A stretch of 64,000 bases of DNA. It comes from Tubulanus polymorphus (lineage: Eukaryota > Nemertea > Palaeonemertea > Tubulaniformes > Tubulanidae). Where the stretch lies: contig NC_134026.1 in assembly GCF_964204645.1 (NCBI RefSeq), forward strand, positions 17,314,650 through 17,378,649. Direction: 5' to 3'. Positions 21,550 to 32,499 of this stretch are shown piece after piece (the first letter of the stretch is position 1; the number at the start of each line of letters is the position of its first letter). The notes under the pieces were generated by a model. It was given only the letters and a program-made list of their open reading frames with translations, did no database searches and had not been told where the DNA came from. Both the position numbers and the translations under genes were made by a program.

Positions 21550-22065
21550 CGTATCAATTATAAGTTCAAAACATGCCATTTTGACTAGAAACTGGGTCAT
21601 AAGTCGGACATCTTGAATCGGAGAATTTCCCAGAACAATACAGTTCCTTTTCATATTATTACAAATACCATAAAAATTTCATGAAATTATCTCAAATGGA
21701 TTTTCGAGTTACTGTGTAAAAGGGCAGTTCCTGCATTGAAAGTGGATGGTGTCGACCATACTGAATCGGTGAAGTCCCCAAAAAAATGAAGTTTCACATC
21801 ATACTATCATACATATCTCATATAATTTTCATGAAATATTCTCTTACGATTTTTGAGTTATCATGTACACTGGCAATTCATGTGTCAAAAATAGGTCATT
21901 ATTCGGCCATCATGAATCGTAGATTCCCAAAAGAGTTCTTCAGCATACTTTCATCCACATACCATAAAAATTTCACGAAATTATCTCAAATGGTTTTTGA
22001 GTCGGCGTGTCCACGGGAAGTTCCAGTGTCGACAGTAGGTCTTAAGTCGGCCATGTAGAAAGAGG
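21550..22065 (+). repeat. About 165-bp tandem repeat, 3 units
   Basis: Units share CCATAAAAATTTCA.GAAATT, TCTCAAATGG.TTTTGAGTT, GGTCATAAGTCGG.CATC.TGAATCG and (A)TTCCCA. Divergence between units is considerable. Possibly the same larger repeat as 18868-20235, split by the LINE at 20315. Confidence 0.65.
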
Positions 22066-22439
22066 TCAGTAAATAGGAAATGAAAAAACAGTACGCAGTG
22101 AAACAAGCACTGGACATTCAACCTGATAATGGTAACAATTCAAAGACAAGTGAAATCTATAGTGAATGCCGATCACACAGCCTTATAAATGCTGGTACAA
22201 ATTGAATAACAAATCGATTCTCAACCCCAAATTAAAGATTCGATTCGGCTAATCAAAACATTTATTCAAATGAATTCTCAAATGGAATTTTCAAATGGAT
22301 AGATCAAGTAAATCTGTCGTTTTGTCAAACTGACTTGAGTATACATGTATTTACATGGATAGATAAGATGGCAGGGAAGAAAATTTATATTGTGAAAAAA
22401 TTATTTTTTACATCTATAACTAATTCATAAATTACAGGC

Positions 22440-22860
22440 AAATTATCTAAACCAATAAAATATCGATTATGATTGAAGGAATATGGGACTTGAGTGAAAA
22501 GTAGTTCCTAATTTTGAAAGAAGTAAGGACAATACGAATATCCACGTTGTAATATTGTTTGAATAGACTCTTGAGTTTTCTGCTTAATACAATCGAAGGG
22601 AGGCCTATGTAATGAACGAAAAAAAGTGTTTCGACCTTATCTTCCCTGACCATACTAGCGGGAGTATCATCACTACATTTGCTATTCAAAAATCTTCTTA
22701 GACACGAATTAAACAAATCTTGTGGGTAGCCATTTTTGTGGAAAACGTTTTTTAGGAAATCAATTTCTTGTGAGAAAAAAAACCAACTACTGCTTATGGT
22801 ATATGCTCTATGGAGCAGACATTGGATTAAGCCAAATGTCCATTTTTGAGGACACATAGC
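22440..22860 (-). pseudogene. Penelope-like retroelement, C-terminal reverse transcriptase part (inverted)
   Basis: The 136-residue minus-strand frame reads WTFGLIQCLLHRAYTISSSW, FFSQEIDFLKNVFHKNGYPQ, FFVHYIGLPSIVLSRKL and ILTSFKIRNYFSLKSH-like blocks. LxxRAYxIxSSW..F..EI.FL...F..NGYP and PYIGxPS are hallmarks of the region just before the GIY-YIG domain in Penelope-like elements. It lies head to head with the matching 3' part on the plus strand at 22890-23345, so one part of a single copy has been inverted. Confidence 0.75.
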
Positions 22861-22889
22861 TGAAAAGTTTAGAATCTAGCTAGTGTAAG

Positions 22890-23345
22890 TTGATTTTCTA
22901 AATACCTGAGAAGTGAAAGTACCATCATCCGTTGTTGGGAGTGAAATATCATCGCCTTCAGCAATTAGGGAACATTTAACATCATGTAAACATTGTGCAT
23001 CAAATTTTTCTTTAAAAAACAACTTTACAATCAATGATTCTGGAAAAAATGACTTTGAAATCACCATCAAAGAGGCATTATATATAAAATCCAAAAAACC
23101 AAGTATTAACAAACAACTTTCCACACATGGTGTCTCATTTTTACTGAACGTATTTTGATATGTTTATAATCCATTTGTACTTTGTAAACTAGGCCACTTC
23201 ACGCCTGCATGATATTCTCTGTAATTAGTAACAGTATACTATGCATAGTTTGTATCTTTTCATGTCATTTCTTGAAAAGGACTCGAAGAGATGAGTCGAA
23301 ATCGATCGAAACGTTTGAACATGTAAATCAACTCATTATCATCAT
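22890..23345 (+). pseudogene. Penelope-like retroelement, GIY-YIG C-terminal part and 3' end
   Basis: The plus strand encodes SAIREHLTSCKHC, then NDFEITIKEALYIKSKKPS and NKQLSTHGVSFLLNVF, the end of a Penelope-type GIY-YIG endonuclease (xEHLxxC, IKEALYIKxxKPxLN). The catalytic core (CxxxYIG) is missing at the junction with the inverted part. The 3' region has AATCGATCGAAACGTTTGAA and TTATCATCATGAAG, like the tails near 56120 and 62095. Confidence 0.75.
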
Positions 23346-23384
23346 GAAGATTGTGATAGTTGCGCTTTTATTATTATTTAATTC

Positions 23385-23838
23385 CTAACAGTTTAGCTAA
23401 TGGTTCTTTCACTAAAAATCTATGTTCTACATCATTAGCTAACTTTATTCTCACTTAATTATTATCATCACCTTTAATAAATTCAATTTGAAATCCAACA
23501 GTACTCCCCATCTTTGTCCGAGCTCTTCTATTAATTTCTTGCACTAATGTTTCTAAATTATTTCATCCTGGTTTTAAATATAGATGAAACCATTTATCCA
23601 TATTCCTAATATAAATTAAAACGGCTCTATGATCAGCAGTTTTATCCCATATATCAAAAAAAGAATAAGATAAACTTGTATTAATTTTAAATCTACACAA
23701 TTTCTAAATTCTCTATCTAATTGTATTAGTAAATTATGAGATTAATGTTTTTTTTTTCTAGAATCAACATATATTCTATATTCTTTTAAGTTATCTTGCA
23801 TTTATTTTACAGATTTTTACAAATTTTTCAAATCTATA
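23385..23838 (-). pseudogene. AT-rich island, left part: degraded virus-like coding frames
   Basis: This block is far more AT-rich than its surroundings and has coding-like amino-acid composition in minus-strand frames broken by several stops and shifts. The overall layout (short conserved start, a beta-rich middle, a segment with regularly spaced Leu/Ile/Asn, then an ending in Leu-Leu-Gly-Ile) resembles small structural proteins of Polinton/adintovirus-like elements by pattern only. It is separated from the right part (25892-26600) only by the mariner, so both were one piece. No intact gene remains; the assignment is weak. Confidence 0.3.
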
Positions 23839-24079
23839 TACAGGGTGTCCCATTAATTACTATACATGAAGAACTGCCTATATCCTCCAAATTTCTAAAT
23901 GAAATGTTTCGCTTTTCGACCAAAGGATAGAATGTAACGGTAATTTTTGATTATTATCGTGGTTGCTATGGTAATTTGCTCAGAGATTTCCTAGCAACTG
24001 ATTACATCGTTGTAGGGATTTTGTGTAATTCTGATTTAGAATAGATCACCGTTAAATCGTGTCTATGTCTCTGAAACAA

Positions 24080-24560
24080 AAAGCTTAGATGGTATGCTGG
24101 TTTTAGGAAACCAAATCTTTCTGCCAGTCAGAACCACAGATTTTCGGGTTAAAAATCCCTACTTGATTGCAGAGAAGCCACTTAATCAATGTCATCAAGT
24201 GAGCAGTCTGTTGTCTGCGAGGTGTGATCTTTGGATTCGCCATACAGTAGGTCCAGCCAGTGGGCCTATAATAGGGCCATACTTTTTTGACAAAAAAGGA
24301 AATGCTAACTATGAATGGAGCCGGGTATCATAAGATGCTGATTCAGTAATCCATTACAAAACTTCATAGATGCCTAAAAAAGGAAGTCTCAATGCAGTGT
24401 GGTGCGCAATGTCTTTCAGCACGCAAAACAATTGATGTTCTGCATAGGCATTTCAGTGACAGAATCTCAGCGCTCCAAACTGTTAACGACTGGGCCCCAT
24501 ACTCGCCTGACCTAAATCCACGGGATTTTTACTTGTGGGGCTAGCTGAATGACAGTGTAC
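24080..24560 (+). pseudogene. mariner transposase remnant
   Basis: GPIIGPYFFDKKGNANYEW and, further on in a different frame, IDVLHRHFSDRIS and WAPYSPDLNPRDFYLWG match the catalytic core of mariner transposases: IIGPYFF follows the first Asp region, and PYSPDLNPxDFxLWG contains the final catalytic Asp. Stops and frameshifts separate the blocks, the N-terminal DNA-binding part is not recognisable, and the end is cut by the R3 insertion, so the gene is dead. Confidence 0.75.
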
Positions 24561-24564
24561 CAAA

Positions 24565-25500
24565 TAAATTGCCCATGGGCAAAGTGTGGTTTACCTTGAA
24601 AGCTAGAGGTTGTTTGGAGTAAGGGCATTGCTTGAAAAATCTTTTTAATTCGTGACTTCATTCGTGACTTCACAAAGTTTATATTGTATTTTACCTTTCA
24701 TAAAGAATTATTTTGTAGTCAAATAAGACCAAAGATAAACATTTGTTTATGGTCTCCGTCCAAAATTTCGTAGGGTACAGGTAGGCGCGGCATTGGAAAC
24801 TATTTTATATTTTCAAAGACATATTTTTCACAATATGAAAAAATATTCGAATAAAATTCATATGATGTCACATATCAGAGGGTGGCTGAATAGAGTCTTG
24901 GAAACGAATCCTTTTCCAATGTATGGCCGAGGAAGCTAAAACCAGGGTGTAGTTATTAGATCGTTTTAAATCCTGCAATTTCCACTACAATATTCAGACC
25001 TCGCCCTATACCTATAGTTTGCTGCTTAGTATTTTCAGGTCACAAGAAATTACAATTTATTACAAATTCTATCAAACAGAAAACACAGCACTCATCTGCT
25101 ACAACGATTATTGAGCCTGTTATCATACCAAACGTACATGCGCCAAGCAGGGTTACAGCATCACCATGTAGAAGTTTGTATGAGCGTGTGTTTGTGTGCA
25201 CAATAGTCTAATGTTAGCACTCCAGCGCACGTGGAGGCCTTGACGTATAGTGAACGTTCGCTTCACTTCAATCTCAATCAACACATTCACCGGGTAGTTA
25301 AATGAAACAATACCTATGGCGATATGTGAAATGATTATATTCTCACCAGCAATGAGCATTTAAAATTCGCACATGTACGGCACCTAGTCCAATGAAACTT
25401 TCGCCATTAATGGCTTTCCCATAATTATTTTAGTAGCGCCGGAATTCCCCGTATATCCCAAAAACAGCCAATCACATTCGCTCGAAGAGACGATGCCTCA
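24565..25500 (+). repeat. Dispersed repeat R3 (copy 2), inserted in mariner
   Basis: Matches 42015-42600 over both the start (TTGCCCATGGGCAAAGTGTG) and the end (CAGCAATGAGCATTT, TTAATGGCTTTCCCATAATT, AAACAGCCAATCACA), and 18317-18800 over the middle. A stretch at about 25090-25340 has no counterpart in the other copies. Non-coding. Confidence 0.6.
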
Positions 25501-25891
25501 AAATCGAAGTCATTGCAATTTTTTACGCAACAGCTAAGAATTTTCCCGCCAAAAACAGTTTTTCGTCGAATTTAAACAAAGTTGACCATGATAAAAATAG
25601 ATAAACCAAAAAACCAGAAACTATTGATGATTTCAAGACAAACATCTGCGATAACACAGATGATTGTCAATGTACTGAGAAATTTCAACAATAGACTGAA
25701 TCATGTGATAAAATTGAAAGGTTCTCCCATCAAGCATATTTGGTAAACGAATTGGATTTTAGTAAAGTAATTTTTTGTGGTGAAAAGTATTATTGTAGTC
25801 TATCTCTCCTGAAGATTTGGCTGATTTACCTCAAGCAGTTTGAAAATGACAGGCAGTTCTTTATGTATAGTAATTAATGGGACACCCTGTA

Positions 25892-26600
25892 ATAGTTCAC
25901 TTTTTCATCTTTACTTTTATTACATCAAAAAGAGCTAAGATCAAAAAGAAATATTTACAAAATTTATTTTAATTCAATATCTCACTACTTTTATATCTAT
26001 GTGGTGCAATATTTAATTTTTTTCAGTTACTTTATATTCTTTTTAATTATTACATATCATTCAGGTTCAATAAATTCTATTATATGACACCCATCTTCAT
26101 CTTTTCCATTATATTTCAAATAAACATTATCATTACTTAAATCAACTGATTCTTCATCTGAAAATTGAATACATGTATATGTTTCAGGTAATATAGTTCT
26201 GCATTTATGCACGCTATTAAATACTTCATAACTTAAATGCCCACCTATTCTTTTCCCGTATTTAGTTTCAATTTTTTCTAGTTCATCAATATGATATTCA
26301 TCATCTTCTGATAATTCATTTAATTTTCTAAATGTAAATTCTAATTTTCTAAGACGAATCTTGCATTTAATTTATTCAATTTCTTTGAGAATATTTCTTT
26401 GCTTTTTCCTTTGGTTTGTTTACTCTGCATTTATGTAGAAGGAATTTACCAAATGTATTTACCTTCCCTACCACATTTCTACCTGATATATTTTACCTAC
26501 CTTACCTCATGCATGTCTACCTAAATATTTTTCAATCGAATTATATTTATCAAATTCAATACAACATTTACGAATTATTGACATTTTATTTTGAATTTTA
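25892..26600 (-). pseudogene. AT-rich island, right part: open frame of about 103 codons
   Basis: On the minus strand a frame runs open from about 26370 to a stop at 26059-26057. It is rich in Glu, Asp, Lys, Leu and Ile, with balanced polar and non-polar spacing that looks like real protein, and lacks its own start codon; a frameshift links it to an ATG-led stretch starting near 26430. I do not recognise the family. Composition matches 23385-23838 across the mariner. A captured virus-like or organism-foreign segment is possible. Confidence 0.35.
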
Positions 26601-26604
26601 AAAC

Positions 26605-27070
26605 AAAACATAGCTGCAAAGCAGCGATAAAGGGTTTTCTACACATCCTTGATCGTATTCTTGATGTGTACACTGATGCAGCCGACCAAACAATAAAACT
26701 GAAGGGAATTCAGAATCCTGTTGAACCGTCAACTCGGCTTTATAAAAGGACCGTTGACAAACAGTCAATTAGGCCTACTTTGAAACCATGGATGACAGGA
26801 CCAGTTGGTTATTTGACTATGGAAAATCGACTGTGAGGCCTTGTCATTATGGATTTCAAAAACCATTTGATAAGGTTAAACAACAGTGGTTTCTAAACAA
26901 GTTATTCGAATACGGTATCAATGGTAGCCAAATTCAACGGAACTGTCTCATCTTGGGAATAAATCAGTCTGACTAGTGGAGTTACGCCAGGTAGTATCCT
27001 AAGTCGTCTTCTCTTCACTGTCTTGATAGATGATATACAGAGTAATCCAAAATTTACCGGACAGAGTATA
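26605..27070 (+). pseudogene. AGCTG cassette plus LINE reverse transcriptase fragment (diverged copy)
   Basis: The cassette at 26608-26630 leads into a frame with FLHILDRILDVYTDAADQT and later MDFKKPFDKVKQQWFLNKLF and YGINGS, then a shifted VTPGSILSRLLFTVL and DDIQSNPKF. This is the same transcriptase region as 3062-3355 and 45060-45345, but longer upstream. Frames are broken. Confidence 0.65.
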
Positions 27071-27189
27071 TTTCCAAAAGGACCTACACAAGCTGTGTTC
27101 TATTCATGGTCAGAAAACCCAGGTTCAGATTATACCTTTGTGTTCAATGAGAAGATTATTTGGTTTGAATAAAGATTACTCAATATAAC

Positions 27190-27610
27190 GAAAAAACTAT
27201 TTAGTTCCACCAAAATTTTGCTCTTAGGAACAAAAAAAGCATCCATCGAACAATATATCTGTTCGAACAAAAAACTACATGTTGTGAAGAAAATCTTGTT
27301 CGAATGAAAACCATTCTGTATGACCGAACAATACGCTTATGTTTTTGAACGCATACTTTTCTTCGTTCTGACAAAAAAAATTTGTTGAGCTAAAACAATT
27401 TCGTTTGAACGAATGTTCAAACAATTATTCGAACGAAAAACCTTCTGTTTGAACAAAATAAAGTTTGTTCGAACGAAAACAACTTTGATCTAACAAGTTT
27501 TTCAAATTGGTTCAATGGAGGGAAATGCTATTGGTTCGAAAACAAAAACAAAACACATTTTGACCCGACAAAAGCATTTGTTCAAATGAAAAGATGTTCA
27601 AACGAAGAAC
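27190..27610. repeat. Degenerate TTGTTCGAACGAAAA-rich low-complexity tract
   Basis: About a dozen variants of TTCGAAC(G/A)AAAA occur at irregular 25-35 bp spacing, often with the palindromic TTCGAA or GTTCGAAC. It looks like an old, decayed minisatellite. No coding. Confidence 0.5.
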
Positions 27611-27964
27611 GGATCTTTTTCATCTTGGGCTATGTAGAAACTAAAGTCATCAGGAATTAAAAAAATACCAATTTCGTTAATGATGAAAAAACCCTGGTAT
27701 ATAAAGCTGCCTGCTCAGACGAACGCTTACAGAGCTTAAAAAACAAAATCTTGTAACATATGTAGGCCTACGTATGCACGACAGGCGTAGGCATACATGC
27801 GTATGCTTGGGCCTGATAGAAGGTGATTAGGCCTTTTGCTATTAAACCCTCCTAAACATCATATTCCTAAACCTTATTTACCAGGTGCAGGTCTCTGGTG
27901 TATTGGATTCATAAAATCAATTTCATTTTTCGGATTATGAAAAAACAAATCTCTCGTTGCTGGA

Positions 27965-28245
27965 TTTTTATAGCAAATTTTTTTTGAAGTTCAATCCATG
28001 TGTCCGTAAATAATCACAGCTTGTTTGAAAAGATAAAGCACAGTAGGCCTAAAGGTCGCGTACAACTCAATGAACACTAAAATGAAGCATGAGTCCCAGC
28101 TTACGGATAAGAATGTGTTATATACAGTTATTTTGTCAATATCCTGTGGATTTGGTAGGATCGGTATGTACTGTAGGGAAAAAATAAGAATATTGATAAA
28201 TGGTTGAATCCTGTGGCCGAATCACTGGTAGTAATAAATTCATTT
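27965..28245. repeat. Dispersed repeat R2 (diverged third copy)
   Basis: Collinear with 8955-9480 and 48460-48985 but with many substitutions and deletions (shared GAAGTTCAATCCA, AGTAGGCCTAAA, GTGTTATATAC, GGATCGGTATGTAC). Confidence 0.6.
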
Positions 28246-28249
28246 ATTT

Positions 28250-30055
28250 TTCAGCCTGGTCCTAAATCCTCATCGACAAACGATCACAACGATGCACAGT
28301 TCCAATACGCTCATCTATTTACAACCAGAATAATGATGGCTAAGCGAGTGAGAGAGGTTTGCTACAAAGGTACAATAAAAGACCAATGGTCTTGTAGCTC
28401 ACCTGACCAACTGACCATTAACTAATAGACAGTTTAAAGACTTGTTATATCCCATGTCTAAAATGGATTAGACGCTGGTCTTATTGCAAGGGCCGGTGGC
28501 AAGATGGGAAGAGGAAAATCAATATACACATTGTCTTTCAAACCTTCAAAGGAGCGATCAAAATCAAACGGCAACTCTTGTTTTAAGAACAATATTTATT
28601 TTCAGATAATAATATTCATATCAAAAGATAGGATAGGAGCTAGGCCTAATCATATCAGAAGTTTTGTCTTGGAATAAAATGGTTGAAACGTGTTTTTGAA
28701 AAAATCTATAATTCCTGCTTCAATGAGTTGAGGTGGTGATTCATTCTTGGCGTACCGGTATCAGTAAAACAATGCGTAAGATCAATAGAAATAAAGTGAA
28801 AATTAAATTGCATTGAATTGAATTGTAATCACAGTGTAATACTAGACAAGAGGAATGGATTGATATCCTGTCCGTCGGTCCCGTACTAACATCTTTCTGT
28901 AGTAGACATTTTCGGGGCACTAAGGACCAATGACAATCATTATTCATAGATTATCTTACCTTCAATGAGCAGAAATACCGTGTATATTACACGTGTGAAT
29001 AAACCAGGAAATGCGGTAGTGCGCGGTGTCTAGTGTATGGAGACGCATCGGGGTCATTCACAAATATAATCAAAGAAACCGAAACTTTAATCTGTTGAAA
29101 CAAAATGTCATCATTGCGACTGATTTTTATGAAATAAAATTTAACCTTGATCTCGATTGATTGGAATTCAAAATAAAAATCCACCATTCGGCGAATTCTC
29201 TCCACACTTGAATTTTAAAAATATTCCTAATAGGCTACCATATTTCTTGGATCTATCCAAGAAACGATAGTTCATAGGCCGAGCCACGTTATTAGAGAGT
29301 TAGGCGAGAGTCAGACCCCTGCGTTTAGACCGGCCTGGAAGTAAATCTAGACGTTTTTCCAGCTTAAATTATGTGAAAATGTTTGAACAACACCCAAAAC
29401 TTTATAGTACTAGCAGTCCGGGTTTATTTTGAATTCACAGAAACGCATGTATACAAAAAAAACAGCAATTTGCTTTGCTTCGATTTTGGTATATTTTCGA
29501 TTATTTAACAAAAACACAAGGTCAGAATTCTATGAAATTTTCAGATTATAAAATAGATACTATATGACACCTCCAATAAAAAATCAGATCTCAGGACCAT
29601 CTAGATAAGAAGTGTGCCACCCGTTTTACTGAAATTTTTCGCGATAGGCAAATGCATTGGAAGCATGACGTCATCAGCTAGTGATAGCAAAAGCGAACCA
29701 TAGGTTCGCTAAAAAATACAAATTTAGACAAATAACATTCAAAAAAGCCAAACTTCAATTTGAAATTAAAAAATCTAAACAGCAAATCTAAATTGATATA
29801 AGTACTAACAATAATTGGCCGTACAAGGAAGGGGGTAGATAGAACCAGACTGAGGCCTAGCCGAGCATTCACAGGCTTAAATACAGTGCTGGTCATAAGC
29901 GCGAAAAATGTTTAAGTTCGCATAATAAAATGATGAATTGTAGGATTTAATACGCTTCGAACACAGTACAATCACACTACTGAGCGTTGAATACATAATA
30001 GAAATAGCTAAAGAAATACAATAAATCGACATATCTATAATTAATGAAATACACC
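28250..30055. other. No recognisable gene
   Basis: Nothing with family resemblance was found. Some of it may be the left flank of the ISL2EU element, whose terminal repeats I could not locate. Confidence 0.3.
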
Positions 30056-30059
30056 AGTT

Positions 30060-31136
30060 TCCAACAATGACAATGATGAAAACACTACCAAAGGTAAGTT
30101 TTGCACAATCATCCGTTTTTCGATTTATCTTTTGAAATTTATGTCATGCATTGCATGGAACTCCTTTCACTCATGCGTGCTTCTATTTTGTAGTTGGACC
30201 ACCGAAAATGAAGGATGAAGCTATTCAGTGTAGCAGGATGAAAGCTTGTTTTTCTGTTCCCTTTTTCATAAATGATCCATCAGGGATTCATAACTACACA
30301 GGTTTAGAGAATCATAACAAGTTTTTATTTGTATTCCAAACATTAGGTAAAAGTGCGTACAATTTGAATTGTTACCGTGGAAATGTGCCCTCTTTGAAAG
30401 TTATCGATAAGTTCTTTTTGACGCTTATGAAAATTAGGCAATACACATCAAACTTTGATCTATCAAGACAATTTGATATATCTGTGAGCAGTGTGACCAA
30501 CATATGGGTAACTTGGATCAATTTTATGTACCATCAGTGGGGCGGAATGGACTGGTGGCCACAACAGGACTTGGTTCACTACTTCTGTCCGAGTGATTTT
30601 TGTTTGAAGTTCCCGACAAGAGTAATCCTAGATGGAACAGAATTTCCTATAAAAAAGCCGAAAAATCCTCTACTGCTGCAACAAGCGACTTTTTCCACTT
30701 AAATAATCGGAATAATGCAAAGGTAGTAGTTGGTTCTACTCCAGGTGGACTTTTATCTTATATATTGGATGCATACGGAGGGTCAACAAGTGATTGCCAG
30801 ATTATTGAAAGGAGTAACATGGTAGAAATTTGCGACCCAGGAGATAGTATTATGGTGGACAAGGGCTTTAATATTCAGGATTTGTATGTATCTTCAAACG
30901 TCAATTTTAATATTCCACAATTCCTTAAAAATAAAAACAGACTTGCAAATTCTACAATAATCAAAGACAGGAAAATTGCAAGTAAGGGGGTATTGAAAGA
31001 CTCATAGGACTTGGCAAAACATACAAGATTCTAGTGAATCCACTGAGTAATAATGAAGTTCAACTCTCTACTGAAATAGCCACAGTCTGTTTCTATCTTA
31101 GTAGTTTTAGGGAATGTATTGTCCCCAAAAACGCTT
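30060..31136 (+). pseudogene. ISL2EU-type DDE transposase, frameshifted
   Basis: A first exon ends AAAG/GTAAGT at 30093; a 100-bp intron ends TTTTGTAG at 30193. The next exon carries an HTH-like segment (SRQFDISVSSVTNIWVTWIN) and the first catalytic Asp in VILDGTEFPIKKP. A frameshift near 30695 moves to a frame with AKVVVGSTPGGLLSY, YGGSTSDCQIIE and the second Asp in SIMVDKGFNIQDL. A second shift near 31000 restores ERLIGLGKTYKILVNPL, with the catalytic Glu, and ATVCFYLSSFRECIVPKNA. This order fits the DDE_Tnp_4 family used by ISL2EU (IS4EU) elements. All three catalytic residues survive, but two frameshifts make it non-functional. A convergent nuclease gene lies downstream. Confidence 0.8.
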
Positions 31137-31735
31137 GAAAATAGAAAGTTAAAATAAGTCTGTAATGGTTTATAGCTATATATGTATTTCCTTTTTCATG
31201 AAGTGTAATTATGAAAATTTATCAAATACATTATATTTCAGGTAACACACTGTTATAAGGTTTTAAACAAAATAAAGCGCTTGATACATTAAAGAATGAA
31301 TTTTGTTCAATTTGAGTGAACAAGGGGTCAGGGACTCGATGCCCAAAAAAAAATTTCAGAAATTTCAATATGATGGTGAGAAGAAAAAATCTTGTGACCC
31401 CAATTCGATGCGAGGAGATGAATCTTAATGACTGTGGTAATTTTCAAGATTTTAAGTCAAAGCCTGTCAATGTTTTCCTAAAAAAAACCTACAAATAAGG
31501 ACTGATGACAATTGGGTGGCTGCAGACAATAGACTGATCGAAAAATCAGATGTTTGAGATCCCTTCACAAATTTCAATGAAAAACTGAAAACCATTAGGA
31601 ACTTAAGGTGCTCGTAATTCATTTGGATGGACATTAAAATACTGTATTTCTGTAATTACCTTATCTCAGGTGACAAGATTGTTCAAAAAGAATATTCAAA
31701 ATAGTTTTTATAAATTTGCATGTTGATGATTGCAT
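31137..31735. other. Spacer between convergent ISL2EU genes
   Basis: Non-coding as far as visible. A short stretch at 31320-31375 (GGGGTCAGGGACTCGATGCC) resembles the end of the MULE transposase frame at 58705-58730, which may be chance. Confidence 0.3.
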
Positions 31736-31737
31736 CT

Positions 31738-32260
31738 CTATGAAAATCTGAATGAAACTGAAATATCTACCATATTCTGTATAAGTACAATGTCCTTTTC
31801 TATACTTAACACTTGAATGTCTTTCATTGTAAATACAACTAAATCACATCTTGATCGCTCACTGCAATACAGCTGTCCCTGAATTTGGTAGTAATAATCA
31901 TGGTTATCTTTTAATTGCAAATTTCTGTTGGAGTCGTAATATAAATAAGGCACTGTAGCTGGCGTTACGAATTTATCCCTAGACGCATACGGGCACCTCA
32001 CTTCTAAGATTAGGTCAGTAGCGACCACTCGATCTGGTGAGGCAGCCAGAATAGATGATGCTCAGCGAACGAATAATCCGTATTCTTGTGTTTTACATCC
32101 TGGTAAGGCATCATACTTTTCCACCGCAACTGATTCATATTTTTGTCCATGTAGGATAGGTTTACATTTTAACGGAGTGGAACTAAGAAGTGAATAAACC
32201 AATTTGTATTTGTCTCGTCTCTCTGTAGACTTAACAATTTTTCCAAAATTTGATGCTGTT
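31738..32260 (-). pseudogene. YqaJ-type nuclease domain of the ISL2EU second gene
   Basis: On the minus strand, GQKYESVAVEKY and EYGLFVR precede AASPDRVVATDLILEVRCPY, then KDNHDYYYQIQGQLY and RCDLVVFTMKD. These are the ordered motifs of the YqaJ/lambda-exonuclease-like fold: the E of YESxAxxxY, the D of ASPDxxV, the E-x-K/R of LEVRCP, and the YYYQxQGQL helix. One in-frame stop sits just before the ASPD block. A YqaJ nuclease gene beside the transposase is a known feature of ISL2EU elements. It continues right into SWIM-domain exons. Confidence 0.75.
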
Positions 32261-32499
32261 ATTCAAAGGCGAATGTTCGTTTTTCCATTCTTTATTCAAA
32301 ATTTGCTCACGAGTTCTTCTCTAAATCTAATTAACCTCTTCACTTGAAATTATAGTAAGCTAAAAATAAACCAAACACCTTGACTGATTCAAAATCATTT
32401 TTTCCTGGAGTTTGATTTTTTCAAAATTTACCCCATATACCATAAATTTTCAAGTGACCACAGAATTTATCATCAATTCATTTTCATTCTAAAAGACAT

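Larger units (their letters stand above)
23841..25889 (+). mobile_element. mariner-type transposon with 39-bp inverted repeats and TA duplication
   Basis: The left end CAGGGTGTCCCATTAATTAC (23841) and the right end at 25889 are inverted over 39 bp with one mismatch, and both are flanked by TA (23839-23840, 25890-25891). This is the classic Tc1/mariner signature. The element is 2049 bp because an R3 repeat copy (24565-25500) has landed inside it. Its insertion split the AT-rich island, so it is younger than that and older than the R3 insertion. Confidence 0.9.
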
